From: Modestobacter roseus
GTDB lineage: Bacteria; Actinomycetota; Actinomycetes; Mycobacteriales; Geodermatophilaceae
Direction: 5' to 3'
DNA length: 64,000 bases
Assembly (NCBI RefSeq): GCF_007994135.1
Contig: NZ_VLKF01000001.1
Location: 1,240,001-1,304,000, forward strand
Position numbers and translations under genes: made by a program. Below, one piece after another: positions 50,535-59,406 of this stretch. Each line of letters opens with the position of its first letter. Position 1 is the stretch's first letter. The notes under the pieces were generated by a model. That model was not told the origin of the DNA. It was given only the letters and a program-made list of their open reading frames with translations, and searched no databases.

Positions 50535-51176
50535 ATGCGCAGTACTCGGGAGGGCGCCGTCCGGGCACGGAGACGCTGGACGCCGGTGGCGGCCGCGGTG
50601 CTGGCACTGGCGGGCGCAACCGCGTGCAGCGGGCCGTCCGTCGACGACTCCCCGGCCGCGGCCACGGCGGACCTGCAGGACGTCCGGGACGAGGTCGCCG
50701 ATCTGCGCGACCGGGTCGCCACCCTGGAGGACCGGGTCGCCGGGCTGCAGTCCCCACCGGTCGAGGACGGGACCGAGGAGCCGGCGGACGGGACCGGGGA
50801 CGCCGACGACGCGGCCGCCGTGGGCGGTTTCTTCGCCGATCCCCGGTCCGCCGTCGGTGAGCGGGTCACCGTGCGCGGCCAGGTCACCGAGGTCCTCGCC
50901 ACCACGGACGTCGCGAGTGCGTTCCGCATCGCCGGCGATGTCGGTGACGCCGTCGCGGTCGTCTCCGCGACCCCGTCGCCGGACCTGACGGCGGGCGACG
51001 AGGTCGAGGTGACGGGCGGCGTGGTCGAGGTGGACGCCGGGACGTTCGAGACCGACTTCGGCATCGCGGTCGACCAGGTCTTCGCGGACCCGCAGGCGTG
51101 GCTGACCGACGCGGAGGGGGAGGTGGCCCTCGCGGCCATCGGGATCGAGCTGCTGCCGGCGCCGGCCGGCGGCTGA
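50535..51176 (+). CDS. Lipoprotein with coiled coil and OB-like domain
   Basis: 213 residues, GGAGG five bases before the ATG. Lipoprotein signal with lipobox A-T-A-C near residue 31. Residues about 45-70 are a heptad-type coiled coil ('LQDVRDEVADLRDRVATLED'). After an acidic linker, a beta-rich domain follows ('VGERVTVRGQVTEVLATTD', 'VVEVDAGTFETDFGIAVD') that looks like an OB-fold, as in small actinobacterial proteins of unknown role. It could bind ions or cell-surface polymer. No operon partner. Confidence 0.65.
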   Translation: MRSTREGAVRARRRWTPVAAAVLALAGATACSGPSVDDSPAAATADLQDVRDEVADLRDRVATLEDRVAGLQSPPVEDGTEEPADGTGDADDAAAVGGFFADPRSAVGERVTVRGQVTEVLATTDVASAFRIAGDVGDAVAVVSATPSPDLTAGDEVEVTGGVVEVDAGTFETDFGIAVDQVFADPQAWLTDAEGEVALAAIGIELLPAPAGG

Positions 51177-51301
51177 CCTGCACCAGCAGCTCCGTGCTCG
51201 CCGGCCGCGGGGTCAGCGGGTGCCGCGGACACGCCGGGCGACGACCGAGCAGGCGGCAGGTGGGCCGCTCGACCGTCCCCGGCGCGGACCGACCCGTCCG
51301 G

Positions 51302-52069
51302 TCAGGACGTCGGAGCGGTGCTGCGCGCGTCGGTCGGCTGCCCGCCCGGCACCGCTGCCGCAGCCGAGCCGCCGGCCGCTGCCCGGCGCGCCGCCAGGTG
51401 GCCCCGGGTCATCAGCGCGAGGGCGGTGAGCACGACGACGGCGGCGCCGGACAGGGCCACGCCGTCGCCCAGGAGCAGGAGGGCGCCTCCCGCGGCGGCG
51501 CCGGACGCCATGAGCACGACGGCGCCGCCCCGGCGGAACGAGTGCGCACCGGTGCCGCCGCCGAGGCGGGACTCGCTCACCCAGCTGGTCAGCGTCATGG
51601 TCAGCACGACGGTGGACACGTCGGGCACCCCGAAGCGCTTGGCCACCACCGCCTGCATGCCCATGCCGGCGCTCAACGCGGCGGTGATGCCGACCAGCAG
51701 ACCGTGCGGGGCCTCCGGGACGACGAGGAAGACCACCGCGGAGGCGGCGGTGAGGACGGCGAGGGCCCCGATGAGCACCAGCGAGCGCAGCGGTACCTGC
51801 AGGCCGGTCGGCTGGCGCTGCAGGAAGCGCGCGGCGACCAGCGCCCCGGCGGCGAAACCGGCCAGCGCGATCGCCGCCAGCCGGACGGGGATGTCCTGGT
51901 CGGTCGTCAGGCCCATGCCCAGCAGGACGATGTTGCCGGTCATGTTGGCGGTGAACACCCGGTCCAGGCCCAGGTAGCTGATCGCGTCGAACATGCCGGT
52001 GCCGAAGGTGAGCAGGAAGGCCGCGGCCTGCAGGGGGTGGCGGGGAGCCCGGCGTTCCCGGCGGTTCAC
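51302..52069 (-). CDS. DUF1275 (YoaK-like) membrane protein
   Basis: 255 residues from a GTG overlapping the preceding stop (GTGA). Six or seven hydrophobic helices with the DUF1275 landmarks 'GMFDAISYLGLDRVFTANMT', 'GNIVLLGMGL', 'GMGMQAVVAKRFGVPDVSTV' and 'TMTLTSWVSE'. Family function is unknown; some members are placed with permeases. It is coupled to the gamma-glutamyltransferase gene. Confidence 0.82.
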   Translation of the reverse strand: MNRRERRAPRHPLQAAAFLLTFGTGMFDAISYLGLDRVFTANMTGNIVLLGMGLTTDQDIPVRLAAIALAGFAAGALVAARFLQRQPTGLQVPLRSLVLIGALAVLTAASAVVFLVVPEAPHGLLVGITAALSAGMGMQAVVAKRFGVPDVSTVVLTMTLTSWVSESRLGGGTGAHSFRRGGAVVLMASGAAAGGALLLLGDGVALSGAAVVVLTALALMTRGHLAARRAAAGGSAAAAVPGGQPTDARSTAPTS

Positions 52070-53663
52070 CGTGCCGGCACCGGGACGACGGTCGCCCGCC
52101 CGTCGGATCTCGGGTCGCTGGCGGCGGTGAACCCGCCGGCGTCGACCGCGATCACCTGGGCGTGGCCGAGCATCTCGCTGTGCGGTGCGTACTCCTGCAG
52201 CGTGTAGCCGCGATCGACGAGGGCGGCCCGCACGACGGCCGGCACGTCGGACTCGACCAGCACCAGGTCCTCGGGCTCGCCGGCGCCGAGACCGCCGACC
52301 ACCCAGCGCGGGGTGCTCACGGCCTGCTCGGGGGAGTCGCCGGAGAACAGGGCGCGCAGCACCTGCGCGTGGATCTGCGGCTGGGCCTTGCCGCCCATCG
52401 TGCCGACGACCCACGCGAGCTCCTCGCCCCGGGTCACCATCACCGGCATCAGCGTGTGCCCGGGTCGCTTGCCCGGCGCGAGGCAGTTGGCGCTGGCCGG
52501 GTCGAGGGAGAAGTAGGCCCCCCGGTTGTGCAGGACGACCCCCGTGGTCGGCTCCAGCAGCCCGGAGCCGAAGGGGTGGAACACGCTGAGGATCAGGCAC
52601 GCCGCGTGGCCGTCGCTGTCGGTGGCCACCACGGCCACGGTGTCCCCGCGGGGCTGGACGAAGGCGGTCGGGCCGTCGGTGGCACCGGCGGTGACGGCTT
52701 CCTCCGCCGCCCGGGCGAGCGCTCCGTCGGCGAGGAGGTCGTCCACGTCCACGTCCGCGTGCCGGGGGTCGGCCAGCAACCGCGCCCGGTCCCGGTTCGC
52801 CCGCGACCACAGCGCGGCCAGCGGGCCCGCACCGGCGCCGTCCACGTCGACGTCCCCGGGCAGGTGCGACAGCGCGCCGAGCACCTGGAGGAGCTGGTAG
52901 CCCTGGGTGTTGAGCGGGCTGGTCCAGACGGTGTGGCCGTCGTGGTCACGGTGCAGCGGCGGCACCGTCTCGGGGGCGAAGGAGCGGAGGTCCTCCGCGG
53001 TGAGCCGGCTGCCCAGCCGGGACAGCCCGGTGAGGAGCTCCACCGCGACCGGGCCGTCGTAGAAGGCGGCCGCGCCGCCCGCCGCCACCTGGGCGAGGGT
53101 CCGGGCGAGGGCCGGCTGCCGCAGGAGCGCACCGGCGGTGAGCGGTGCGCCGTCGGGGGCGAAGACCCCGCGCAGCCCGGGGTCGGCCAGCACCTCGTCC
53201 CGGTAGGTGACCAGGGCCCGGCCGAGGCTGGACGACACCTCGGCCCCGGTGTCCGCCAGGTCGACGGCGGCGGCCCAGACCTCGGCCCACGGCAGCCGGC
53301 CACCGAGGGCGTGCGCGGCGGCCAGCCCACCGACCACACCCGGCACGGTGACGGTGTCGATGCCGACGGTGGGCATGGTGCCGCCGTTGCGGGAGGCCAC
53401 GTCGGCCACGGAGGTCGCGGCCGCCGCCGGCCCGCTGGCGTTGATGCAGGAGATGCGCCCGTCCGGCGTCCGGACGAGGCCGATGAGGTCACCCCCGAGG
53501 CTCGTCTGGTGGGGGTACAGCACGGTGAGGGCGGCGGCGGCGGCGATCGCGGCGTCGACCGCGGTGCCGCCCCGGGCGGCCACGTCGCTGCCGGCAGCGG
53601 TGGCCTGCGCGTGGGGGACGCGACGGCGCAGCGGCGGGCCGGGGCAGGGTCGGCAGAGGTCAT
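52066..53663 (-). CDS. ggt: Gamma-glutamyltransferase with apparent N-terminal frameshift
   Basis: The long frame shows the full family pattern: 'GTAVDAAIAAAAALTVLYPH', 'SLGGDLIGLV', 'TVTVPGVVGGLAAAHALGG', the autocleavage region 'PRGDTVAVVATDSDGHAA' with the nucleophile Thr, and 'VVGTMGGKAQPQIHAQVL'. It lacks a proper start. The ATG at 53663 has a perfect AGGAG seven bases upstream and encodes 'MTSADPAPARRCAVASP' in another frame. One more C in the C5 run at 53613-53617 would join the two as '...VASPHAQATAAG', as in relatives. This is a one-base deletion or a sequencing error. The enzyme would hydrolyse or transfer gamma-glutamyl groups, usually outside the membrane. Confidence 0.75.
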
Positions 53664-53692
53664 GGTGCGGCTCCTGGGCGGGAGAGGGGGCG

Positions 53693-54508
53693 TCAGAGCA
53701 CGCGGCGCAGGAAGGCGCGGGTGCGGTCGTGACTCGGGGCGTTGAGGACCTGGGCGGGGTCGCCGGACTCCACGACGACACCGCCGTCCATGAAGAAGAC
53801 CGTGTCGGCGACGTCCCGCGCGAAGGCGATCTCGTGGGTGACCACGAGCATCGTGAGGCCCTCCCGGGCGAGGTCGGTCATGACCGAGAGCACCTCGTCC
53901 ACCAGCTCCGGGTCGAGCGCCGAGGTGGGCTCGTCGAACAACAGCACCCGCGGCCGGACGGCGAGTGCCCGGGCGATGGCGACGCGCTGCTGCTGCCCAC
54001 CGGACAGCTGGGCGGGGTAGTGCTCGGCGTACGGGCTCAGCCCCACCCGGTCCAGCAGCGCCAGGCCCTCCTCGCGGGCGCGGTCGCGGGGGACGCCGTG
54101 CACGTGCACCGGTGCCTCCATCACGTTGGCGAGCGCCGTCTGGTGGGCCAGCAGGTTGAACCGCTGGAAGACCATGGCGGTGGCACGGCGCTGGCGGGCG
54201 ATCTGCCGCGGGGACAGGGCGTGCCGGCGGCCGCCCTGCACGCGGTAGCCGACCAGTTCACCGTCGATGTGGATGGCGCCGTCGGTGGCGGTCTCCAGCT
54301 GGTTCACGCACCGCAGCAGGGTCGACTTCCCCGAGCCGGACGGCCCGAGGATGCAGGCCACCTGCCCGGGGGCCACGGTGAGATCGATGCCCTTGAGGAC
54401 CCGGTGCTCACCGAAGGTCTTGCACAGCCCGGCGATCTCCACCATGGGTCGCGTCGAGCCGGGCGCCGTCTGCTGGTCGGTCGCCGTGGCGACGGGGGTC
54501 TCAGGCAT
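53693..54508 (-). CDS. Polar amino-acid ABC transporter ATPase (GlnQ-like)
   Basis: 271 residues. Walker A 'GPSGSGKST', Q-loop 'VFQRFNLLAHQTALANV', signature 'LSGGQQQRVAIARAL', Walker B 'LLFDEPTSALDPE' and 'VVTHEIAFARDVADTV' with the switch His. The order and the 'FNLLAHQTALANVMEAPVHV' stretch are typical of the glutamine/histidine/arginine family. It overlaps the permease stop by 8 bases. It is downstream of permease and binding protein, with the gamma-glutamyltransferase next; a peptide- or glutamyl-linked nitrogen source is possible. Confidence 0.9.
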   Translation of the reverse strand: MPETPVATATDQQTAPGSTRPMVEIAGLCKTFGEHRVLKGIDLTVAPGQVACILGPSGSGKSTLLRCVNQLETATDGAIHIDGELVGYRVQGGRRHALSPRQIARQRRATAMVFQRFNLLAHQTALANVMEAPVHVHGVPRDRAREEGLALLDRVGLSPYAEHYPAQLSGGQQQRVAIARALAVRPRVLLFDEPTSALDPELVDEVLSVMTDLAREGLTMLVVTHEIAFARDVADTVFFMDGGVVVESGDPAQVLNAPSHDRTRAFLRRVL

Positions 54509-55427
54509 CGGTCTTCTCCTCCATCGCCTTCATCCGCTCACGGGCCGCCCTGGGCAGGCCCGTGGACAGCCGCTTCTCGAGCTGGCTCTGGACGACGGTG
54601 AGCACGACCACCACCAGGCCGTACCAGAACGTCGCCACCAGCAGCAGCGGGATCTGCTGGAAGTTGCGCGAGTAGATCGCCTGCACCGAGTACATGAGGT
54701 CGGCGAGGCCGATGAGGATCACCACGGAGGAGTACTTCAGGACCGAGATGACCTGGTTCATCGTCGGGGGGACGGAGATGCGGGCCGCCTGCGGGAAGAC
54801 CACCCGGCGGAAGACCGCCAGCGGGGTCATGCCCATCGCCGTCGCGGCCTCCACCTGACCCCGGTCCACGCTCATCACGCCGGACCGCATGATCTCCGCC
54901 ATGTAGCCGGCCACGAACAGGCTCAGCGCGATGATCGCCGCACCCAGCTGGTTGATCACCGCGTTGGTCTCGAAGGACACGAACTCCGGACCGAAGGGGA
55001 TGCCGAAGCTGATCCGGGGCAGCACGGAGGCGAGGAAGAACCAGAAGAGCAGCTGGACCAGCAACGGGATGGTGCGCGAGATGTAGATGGCGGTGAAGGA
55101 GACCGCTCGCAGCGTCGGGCTGGACGACAGCCGCATGGCCGTGAGCACCAGCCCGAGCACGGTCCCGCCCACCATGCCCGCGACCGTCAGGATCACGGTG
55201 ATCCGCAACCCGTCGAGGACCAGCGGGTGGAACAGGTACTCCCAGAAGACGGGGAGGTTGAGCCGGTCGTTGGTGACGACGAAGTTGGCCAGCATCGCCA
55301 GCAGCACCACGACGACGGCGAGGTAGACGAACTCCGGCCAGCGGACCCGCGGGGCGATCGGCTCGAGACCGGACGGCCGGGAGCCGGTGTCCGCCGGCGC
55401 CCCCGTCCGGCTGGCCACGGCGCTCAC
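54501..55427 (-). CDS. Polar amino-acid ABC transporter permease
   Basis: 308 residues from the GTG at 55427 (GTGA overlap with the binding-protein stop); the GTG at 55418 is better spaced from GGAG and is an alternative. Five to six hydrophobic segments. The HisM/GlnP-type motifs 'LDGLRITVILTVAGMVGGTV', 'ISRTIPLLVQLLFWFFLASV', 'AEIMRSGVMSVDRGQVEAAT' and 'ATAMGMTPLAVFRRVVFPQA' contain the EAA loop that contacts the ATPase. One permease gene is present, so it probably works as a homodimer. Confidence 0.9.
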   Translation of the reverse strand: MSAVASRTGAPADTGSRPSGLEPIAPRVRWPEFVYLAVVVVLLAMLANFVVTNDRLNLPVFWEYLFHPLVLDGLRITVILTVAGMVGGTVLGLVLTAMRLSSSPTLRAVSFTAIYISRTIPLLVQLLFWFFLASVLPRISFGIPFGPEFVSFETNAVINQLGAAIIALSLFVAGYMAEIMRSGVMSVDRGQVEAATAMGMTPLAVFRRVVFPQAARISVPPTMNQVISVLKYSSVVILIGLADLMYSVQAIYSRNFQQIPLLLVATFWYGLVVVVLTVVQSQLEKRLSTGLPRAARERMKAMEEKTDA

Positions 55428-56323
55428 TCCTCGGTCGCCGCGTTGATGGGAGCGCCCTCCAGGAGGCTCTCCGAGACGCCGAACTCCTCGCCGAGCTCGG
55501 TGAACGTCCCGTCCTCCTGGAGCTCCAGCAGCGCGGCGACGAAGGCGTCGCGCAGCTCGGTGTCGTCCTTGCGGAACAGGGCGCCGCCGGGGATCTCGTT
55601 GAAGAAGTCGCCTGCCTGCTCGAACTGGCCCCCCGACTGGCTCACCGCGTAGCCGACGGCGGGGCTCACGTTGAGCGCGGCGGGCGCCCGACCCGCGCTC
55701 ATCGCGGTCTGCAGGTCGTCGGGGCCCTGGACCACGAGCTTGTCCACGGGCTCCTGCCCGGCTGCCACGCACTCCTCGCTCAGCGCGTCGGCGGTCCGCT
55801 CACCCTGGCTGGCAGCACCCACGACCGTGGTCACCCCGCAGAGGTCCGACGGTTCCTCGATGCCCTCGGGGTTGCCCTGCGGGACGAGGATGCCGGCACC
55901 CACCTGCATGTAGTCGACGAAGTCGGCCGACTCCTGGCGTTCGGCGGTGTCGACGACGAAGGACATCACCGTGTCGTAGCGCTCGGCCTGCAGCCCGGCG
56001 ATCAGGCCGCTGAAGTCGCCGGGCCGGAACTCGGCCTCCAGCCCCATCACCCCGGCGACGGCGCGGGCGAGCTCGATCTCGAAGCCGGTGAGCGAGCCGT
56101 CGTCCGCCGACAGGACCATCGGCGCCGTCCCGGGGTCCACGCCGATGGTGAGGACGCCGGCGTCCGCGATGTCGTCGGGCACCAGCGCGGCGATCTCGTC
56201 GTCCTGCTCGACCGAGGGGACCGCCGCGGCCTCGGTCTCCTCGTCGGACGACCCGCCGCAGGCCGTCAGGGTCACGGTCGCGCCCAGCGCGATGGTCAGG
56301 GACAGAGCTCGGAGCGGACGCAC
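55424..56323 (-). CDS. Polar amino-acid-type ABC substrate-binding lipoprotein
   Basis: 299 residues from a GTG six bases after GGAGG. Lipobox L-T-A-C near residue 21. A PBP-II-type domain follows: 'VLTIGVDPGTAPMVLSADDG', 'SLTGFEIELARAVAGVMGLE', 'DFSGLIAGLQAERYDTVMS', and 'GAASQGERTADAL'. The 'FEIELA' motif is the amino-acid contact region. First gene of the operon, with a FadR-type palindrome (56349-56361) just upstream, so the divergent GntR protein probably controls it. Ligand class: amino acid or related amine/organic acid. Confidence 0.88.
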   Translation of the reverse strand: MRPLRALSLTIALGATVTLTACGGSSDEETEAAAVPSVEQDDEIAALVPDDIADAGVLTIGVDPGTAPMVLSADDGSLTGFEIELARAVAGVMGLEAEFRPGDFSGLIAGLQAERYDTVMSFVVDTAERQESADFVDYMQVGAGILVPQGNPEGIEEPSDLCGVTTVVGAASQGERTADALSEECVAAGQEPVDKLVVQGPDDLQTAMSAGRAPAALNVSPAVGYAVSQSGGQFEQAGDFFNEIPGGALFRKDDTELRDAFVAALLELQEDGTFTELGEEFGVSESLLEGAPINAATEE

Positions 56324-56348
56324 AGTCGGCCTCCAGTGGTCGGGAGAA

Positions 56349-56361
56349 TTGGTCGGACCAA
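56349..56361. promoter_or_regulatory. FadR-type operator, site 1
   Basis: TTGGTC-G-GACCAA, a perfect 13-bp palindrome 26 bases before the binding-protein start. It is the same as site 2 except at the central base, and fits the TGGTnnnACCA pattern of FadR-subfamily GntR regulators. Confidence 0.75.
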
Positions 56362-56404
56362 GTCACCCGGTCGAGGGATGGTGCCGGTGAGTCTGGGCTC
56401 ACAC

Positions 56405-56439
56405 TGAACGCGCTGTAAAGACTTCTGACGGCAGTTTCA
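56405..56439 (+). promoter_or_regulatory. 35-bp element, copy Y (shared with 60805-60839)
   Basis: TGAACG, TGTAAAGACT, TGAC and TTCA occur at offsets 0, 9, 21 and 31, exactly as at 60805. In all 23 of 35 positions agree. It sits between the ABC operon and the GntR gene. Regulator unknown. Confidence 0.5.
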
Positions 56440-56515
56440 TGATTGAGACGCGGGCGTAACCTCGCGGGGTCGGCTGTCACCCGGTGTCATGTCGCCGGTG
56501 ACGGGCGGACGATCA

Positions 56516-56528
56516 TTGGTCCGACCAA
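56516..56528. promoter_or_regulatory. FadR-type operator, site 2
   Basis: TTGGTC-C-GACCAA immediately before the AAGGAG of the GntR gene; binding here would give autoregulation. Confidence 0.75.
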
Positions 56529-56537
56529 GGAGTCCTC

Positions 56538-57230
56538 GTGCACGCTGGCGCCGCACCGTCCGGGCAGCCCTCGCGGGCGGATGCCGTGTCGGCTCGCCTC
56601 GAGCGGCTCATCCTGGACGGGACGCTCGGTCCGGGAGACCGGCTGCCCCCCGAACGGGAGCTCGCCGGGTCGCTCGGCGTCTCCCGCGGCTCGGTCCGGG
56701 ACGCGCTGCGCGACCTGGAGGTCCGCGGGCTCGTCGACCGCACCCGGGGCAGGGGGACGACCGTGCTGCGTCCGGGCGGGACGCTCACCGGGCTGGCGCT
56801 GGCCGGCGGGCTGGACGCCGACCGGATCGAACTGGCGCAGGTGATGGACGTGCGCGCCTGCATCGAGCCGTCGGTCGCGGGCCGGGCCGCACGGCACGCC
56901 ACCGCCCAGGCGGTCGCCCAGCTGGATGCGCTGCTCCTGGAGATGGAGTCGGAGAGCCGGCCGGCCGACTTCGCCCGGCTGGACCGGACCTTCCACCGGG
57001 CGATCGCCCAGTACAGCAACAACCCGCTGCTGGTCCGCCTGCACGACCGCGTGCAGGAGCTCGCCGAACCCAGTCGCCGTGAGCACCTGCTCACCGCCGA
57101 CCGGATCCGCTCCTCCCGCCGGGAGCACCAGCGGATCGTCGACGCCATCCGGGCGGGCGACGAGGCAGGTGCGGTCGCGGCGGCCGCCGCGCACGTCGCC
57201 AGCGTGCAGCGCCGGGTCGCGGGCGGCTGA
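56538..57230 (+). CDS. GntR-family regulator, FadR subfamily
   Basis: 230 residues from a GTG five bases after AAGGAG. N-terminal winged helix: 'LGPGDRLPPERELAGSLGVS' and 'RGSVRDALRDLEVRGLVDR'. C-terminal FCD helical domain with the metal-ligand pattern Asp...His ('RLDRTFHRAIAQYSNN') and later His ('RREHQRIVDAI', 'AAAHVASVQ'). Two palindromes fitting FadR-type binding flank the divergent promoter, so it very likely controls the transporter operon and itself. FCD proteins usually bind organic acids. Confidence 0.9.
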   Translation: MHAGAAPSGQPSRADAVSARLERLILDGTLGPGDRLPPERELAGSLGVSRGSVRDALRDLEVRGLVDRTRGRGTTVLRPGGTLTGLALAGGLDADRIELAQVMDVRACIEPSVAGRAARHATAQAVAQLDALLLEMESESRPADFARLDRTFHRAIAQYSNNPLLVRLHDRVQELAEPSRREHLLTADRIRSSRREHQRIVDAIRAGDEAGAVAAAAAHVASVQRRVAGG

Positions 57231-57255
57231 CGCGCGGGGTCGGTGACCCGGGGCA

Positions 57256-57277
57256 GCCGCGGCCGGCCGGCCGCGGC
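57256..57277. terminator. Bidirectional GC hairpin between convergent genes
   Basis: A perfect 22-bp palindrome, nested in a second 7-bp pair (57244-57250 with 57285-57291), in the 58 bases between the GntR and mobA stops. It probably ends both transcripts. Confidence 0.55.
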
Positions 57278-57288
57278 CGGCCGGCGGG

Positions 57289-59187
57289 TCAGCTGCCGGT
57301 GGGCGGCGGCGCGACGAACACCGAGCGGAAGAACGCGGCCAGCCGGTCGGTCGCGGTGAGCGGCAGCACGTCGGCGACGTACTGGTCCGGCCGGACGACG
57401 ACGACGGCGCCGCGCCGGTCGATGCCCCGTTCCTCGAACACGTCCTGCCCCGGCTCCACCGCGTAGACCTTCTCGTGGTCGACGAGGCCGAAGGGGCCCT
57501 TGCGGGGGAGGAAGACCCGGGGCACCCGGCGGAGGTCGACGTCCTCGAAGGGCTGCTGGTACACGACCTTGACGTCGAACCAGGCGTCCTCGTCCGGACC
57601 GTCCGGGGTGTGGGTCAGGACCGGCGACCCGGGGGAGTGGGCGAGCCACTCCCCGAGGTCGGCCAGCGCCGACGGCCGGCCGGCGGGAGGGGCGTCGGCG
57701 AAGACGTAGATGCGCCACCGGCCGTCGGCGCGCGCCGTGTGACCCAGGTGTGCAGGCGTCGCGTCGCAGACCCGGACGACCGGTGCCGAGCGGAAGCGCT
57801 TGCCGATCGGGTACCCGGTGGCGCAGGCCTGGTGGTCGGGCTCGGCGACGATCTGCGAGGGCTGGTACTGGGTCATGAAGCCGGCCGGGAACTCGAAGGT
57901 CTTGACGTAGAAGTCCTCGAGCTCGGACGGGTCGGCCAGGTCCTCCGGCCTGGTGGCCATCAGCGTCGACCACTGCTTGTCGAAGTCGATGAGGTCCTTG
58001 GCGACCACCCGGCGTTCCGCGGCGTAGGTGGTCAGCAGCGACTCGGGGCTGCGGCCGTCGAGCACGTGGCCGAGCTTCCAGGCGATGTTGAAGCCGTCCT
58101 GCATGGACACGTTCATGCCCTGGCCGGCCTTCGCGCTGTGCGTGTGGCAGGCGTCGCCGGTGATGAACACCCGGGGCGGCCGCGCGGTGGCCTCGTCGGC
58201 GTCGTCGAACCGGTCGGCGAGGCGGTGTCCCACCTCGTAGACGCTGTGCCAGGCGACGTGCTTCACGTCCACCGTGTACGGGTGCAGGATCTGGTTCGCC
58301 CGGGCGATGATCTGCTCGATCGTCGTCCGGCGGACGGCACCGTGGTCGTCCTGGGAGACCTCGCCGAGGTCGACGTAGAAGCGGTCGAGGTAGCCGCCCT
58401 CGCGCGGGATGAGCAGGATGCTGCCGCCGTCCCGGGACTGGATGGCGCACTTGGTGCGGATGTCGGGGAAGTCGGTGACGGTGAGGACGTCCATGACGCC
58501 CCAGGCGTGCAGTGCCTGGTCGCCGGCGAGCGTGCCCCCGATGGCCTGGCGCACCCCGCTGCGCGCGCCGTCGCAGCCCACCACGTACTTCGCGCGGACG
58601 GTGCGCGTCTGCCCCTCCCGCGGGCCGCTGGTGTGCCGGAGCGTGACGGTGACCGGGTGGTCGTCGGCGTCGTCGCGTTCCAGCCCGACGAACTCCAGCC
58701 CGAAGTCGGGCTCCGACCTCGCCGGTGAGTTGGCCATGAACTCCGCGAAGTGGTCCTGGACCCGCGCCTGGTTGACGATCAGGTGCGGGAACTCGCTCAC
58801 GCCGGCGGGGTCGTCCGGGGTGCGCTTGGCGCGCACGATGGTGGCCGGATCGGCGGGGTCCGGCTTCCAGAACGACATGGTGGTGATCCGGTAGGCCTCG
58901 TCGATGATCCGCCGCGCGAAGCCGAACGCCTGGAAGGTCTCCACGCTGCGCGCCTGGATGCCGTCGGCCTGGCCGACGGCGAGCCGGCCGCTGCGGCGTT
59001 CCACGACGCGCGTGACCACCCCCGGGAACTGGGACAGCTGCGCGGCGGTGATCATGCCCGCGGGGCCGGTCCCGACGACGAGGACGTCGACCTCGCCGGG
59101 GAGCTCCTCGGGGCGGTCGATGCCGACGCCGGCGGCCGGTTCGACCGCTGGGTCACCGGAGACGTATCCGTGGTGGTGGAACTGCAC
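57289..59187 (-). CDS. mobA: 3-Hydroxybenzoate 4-monooxygenase
   Basis: 632 residues from the GTG at 59187 after GAGGAGG. The match to Comamonas MobA is strong: start 'MQFHHHGYVSG', 'VDVLVVGTGPAGMITAAQLS', 'VGQADGIQARSVETFQAFGF', 'FWKPDPADPATI', 'SEFPHLIVNQARVQDHF', 'YVVGCDGARSGVRQAIGG', 'WGVMDVLTVTDFPDIRTK' and 'ITGDACHTHSAKAGQGMNVS', with the C-terminal thioredoxin-like domain. It hydroxylates 3-hydroxybenzoate to protocatechuate, which would enter the 4,5- or another cleavage route. The IclR gene divergent from it is the likely regulator. Confidence 0.9.
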   Translation of the reverse strand: MQFHHHGYVSGDPAVEPAAGVGIDRPEELPGEVDVLVVGTGPAGMITAAQLSQFPGVVTRVVERRSGRLAVGQADGIQARSVETFQAFGFARRIIDEAYRITTMSFWKPDPADPATIVRAKRTPDDPAGVSEFPHLIVNQARVQDHFAEFMANSPARSEPDFGLEFVGLERDDADDHPVTVTLRHTSGPREGQTRTVRAKYVVGCDGARSGVRQAIGGTLAGDQALHAWGVMDVLTVTDFPDIRTKCAIQSRDGGSILLIPREGGYLDRFYVDLGEVSQDDHGAVRRTTIEQIIARANQILHPYTVDVKHVAWHSVYEVGHRLADRFDDADEATARPPRVFITGDACHTHSAKAGQGMNVSMQDGFNIAWKLGHVLDGRSPESLLTTYAAERRVVAKDLIDFDKQWSTLMATRPEDLADPSELEDFYVKTFEFPAGFMTQYQPSQIVAEPDHQACATGYPIGKRFRSAPVVRVCDATPAHLGHTARADGRWRIYVFADAPPAGRPSALADLGEWLAHSPGSPVLTHTPDGPDEDAWFDVKVVYQQPFEDVDLRRVPRVFLPRKGPFGLVDHEKVYAVEPGQDVFEERGIDRRGAVVVVRPDQYVADVLPLTATDRLAAFFRSVFVAPPPTGS

Positions 59188-59239
59188 TGGTCCTCCTCGC
59201 GCCATCGCGAGCACGGCGGGTGACGCCGTCAGGCGTTGT

Positions 59240-59265
59240 TCGATAACCGGGTAGACGGCTCGATA
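59240..59265. promoter_or_regulatory. Direct repeats in the mobA/IclR divergent promoter
   Basis: TCGATA occurs at 59240-59245 and 59260-59265, exactly 20 bp apart, two helical turns, in an AT-richer patch. A likely two-site target for the IclR-type regulator. A TAGGGT at 59371-59376 could be the -10 of the regulator gene. Confidence 0.45.
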
Positions 59266-59406
59266 TTGTGACGCGATGGTAGGGGCGCTGTGTCCGGCGG
59301 CACAAGCACCGGTCCCGGGAGGACGACGTCGCGTCGTCCGCGGCGGGGAGGCCGGCCGGCGGGCACCTCGTAGGGTGTGCCGGGCGGCATCCACGAGGGG
59401 GCGACG

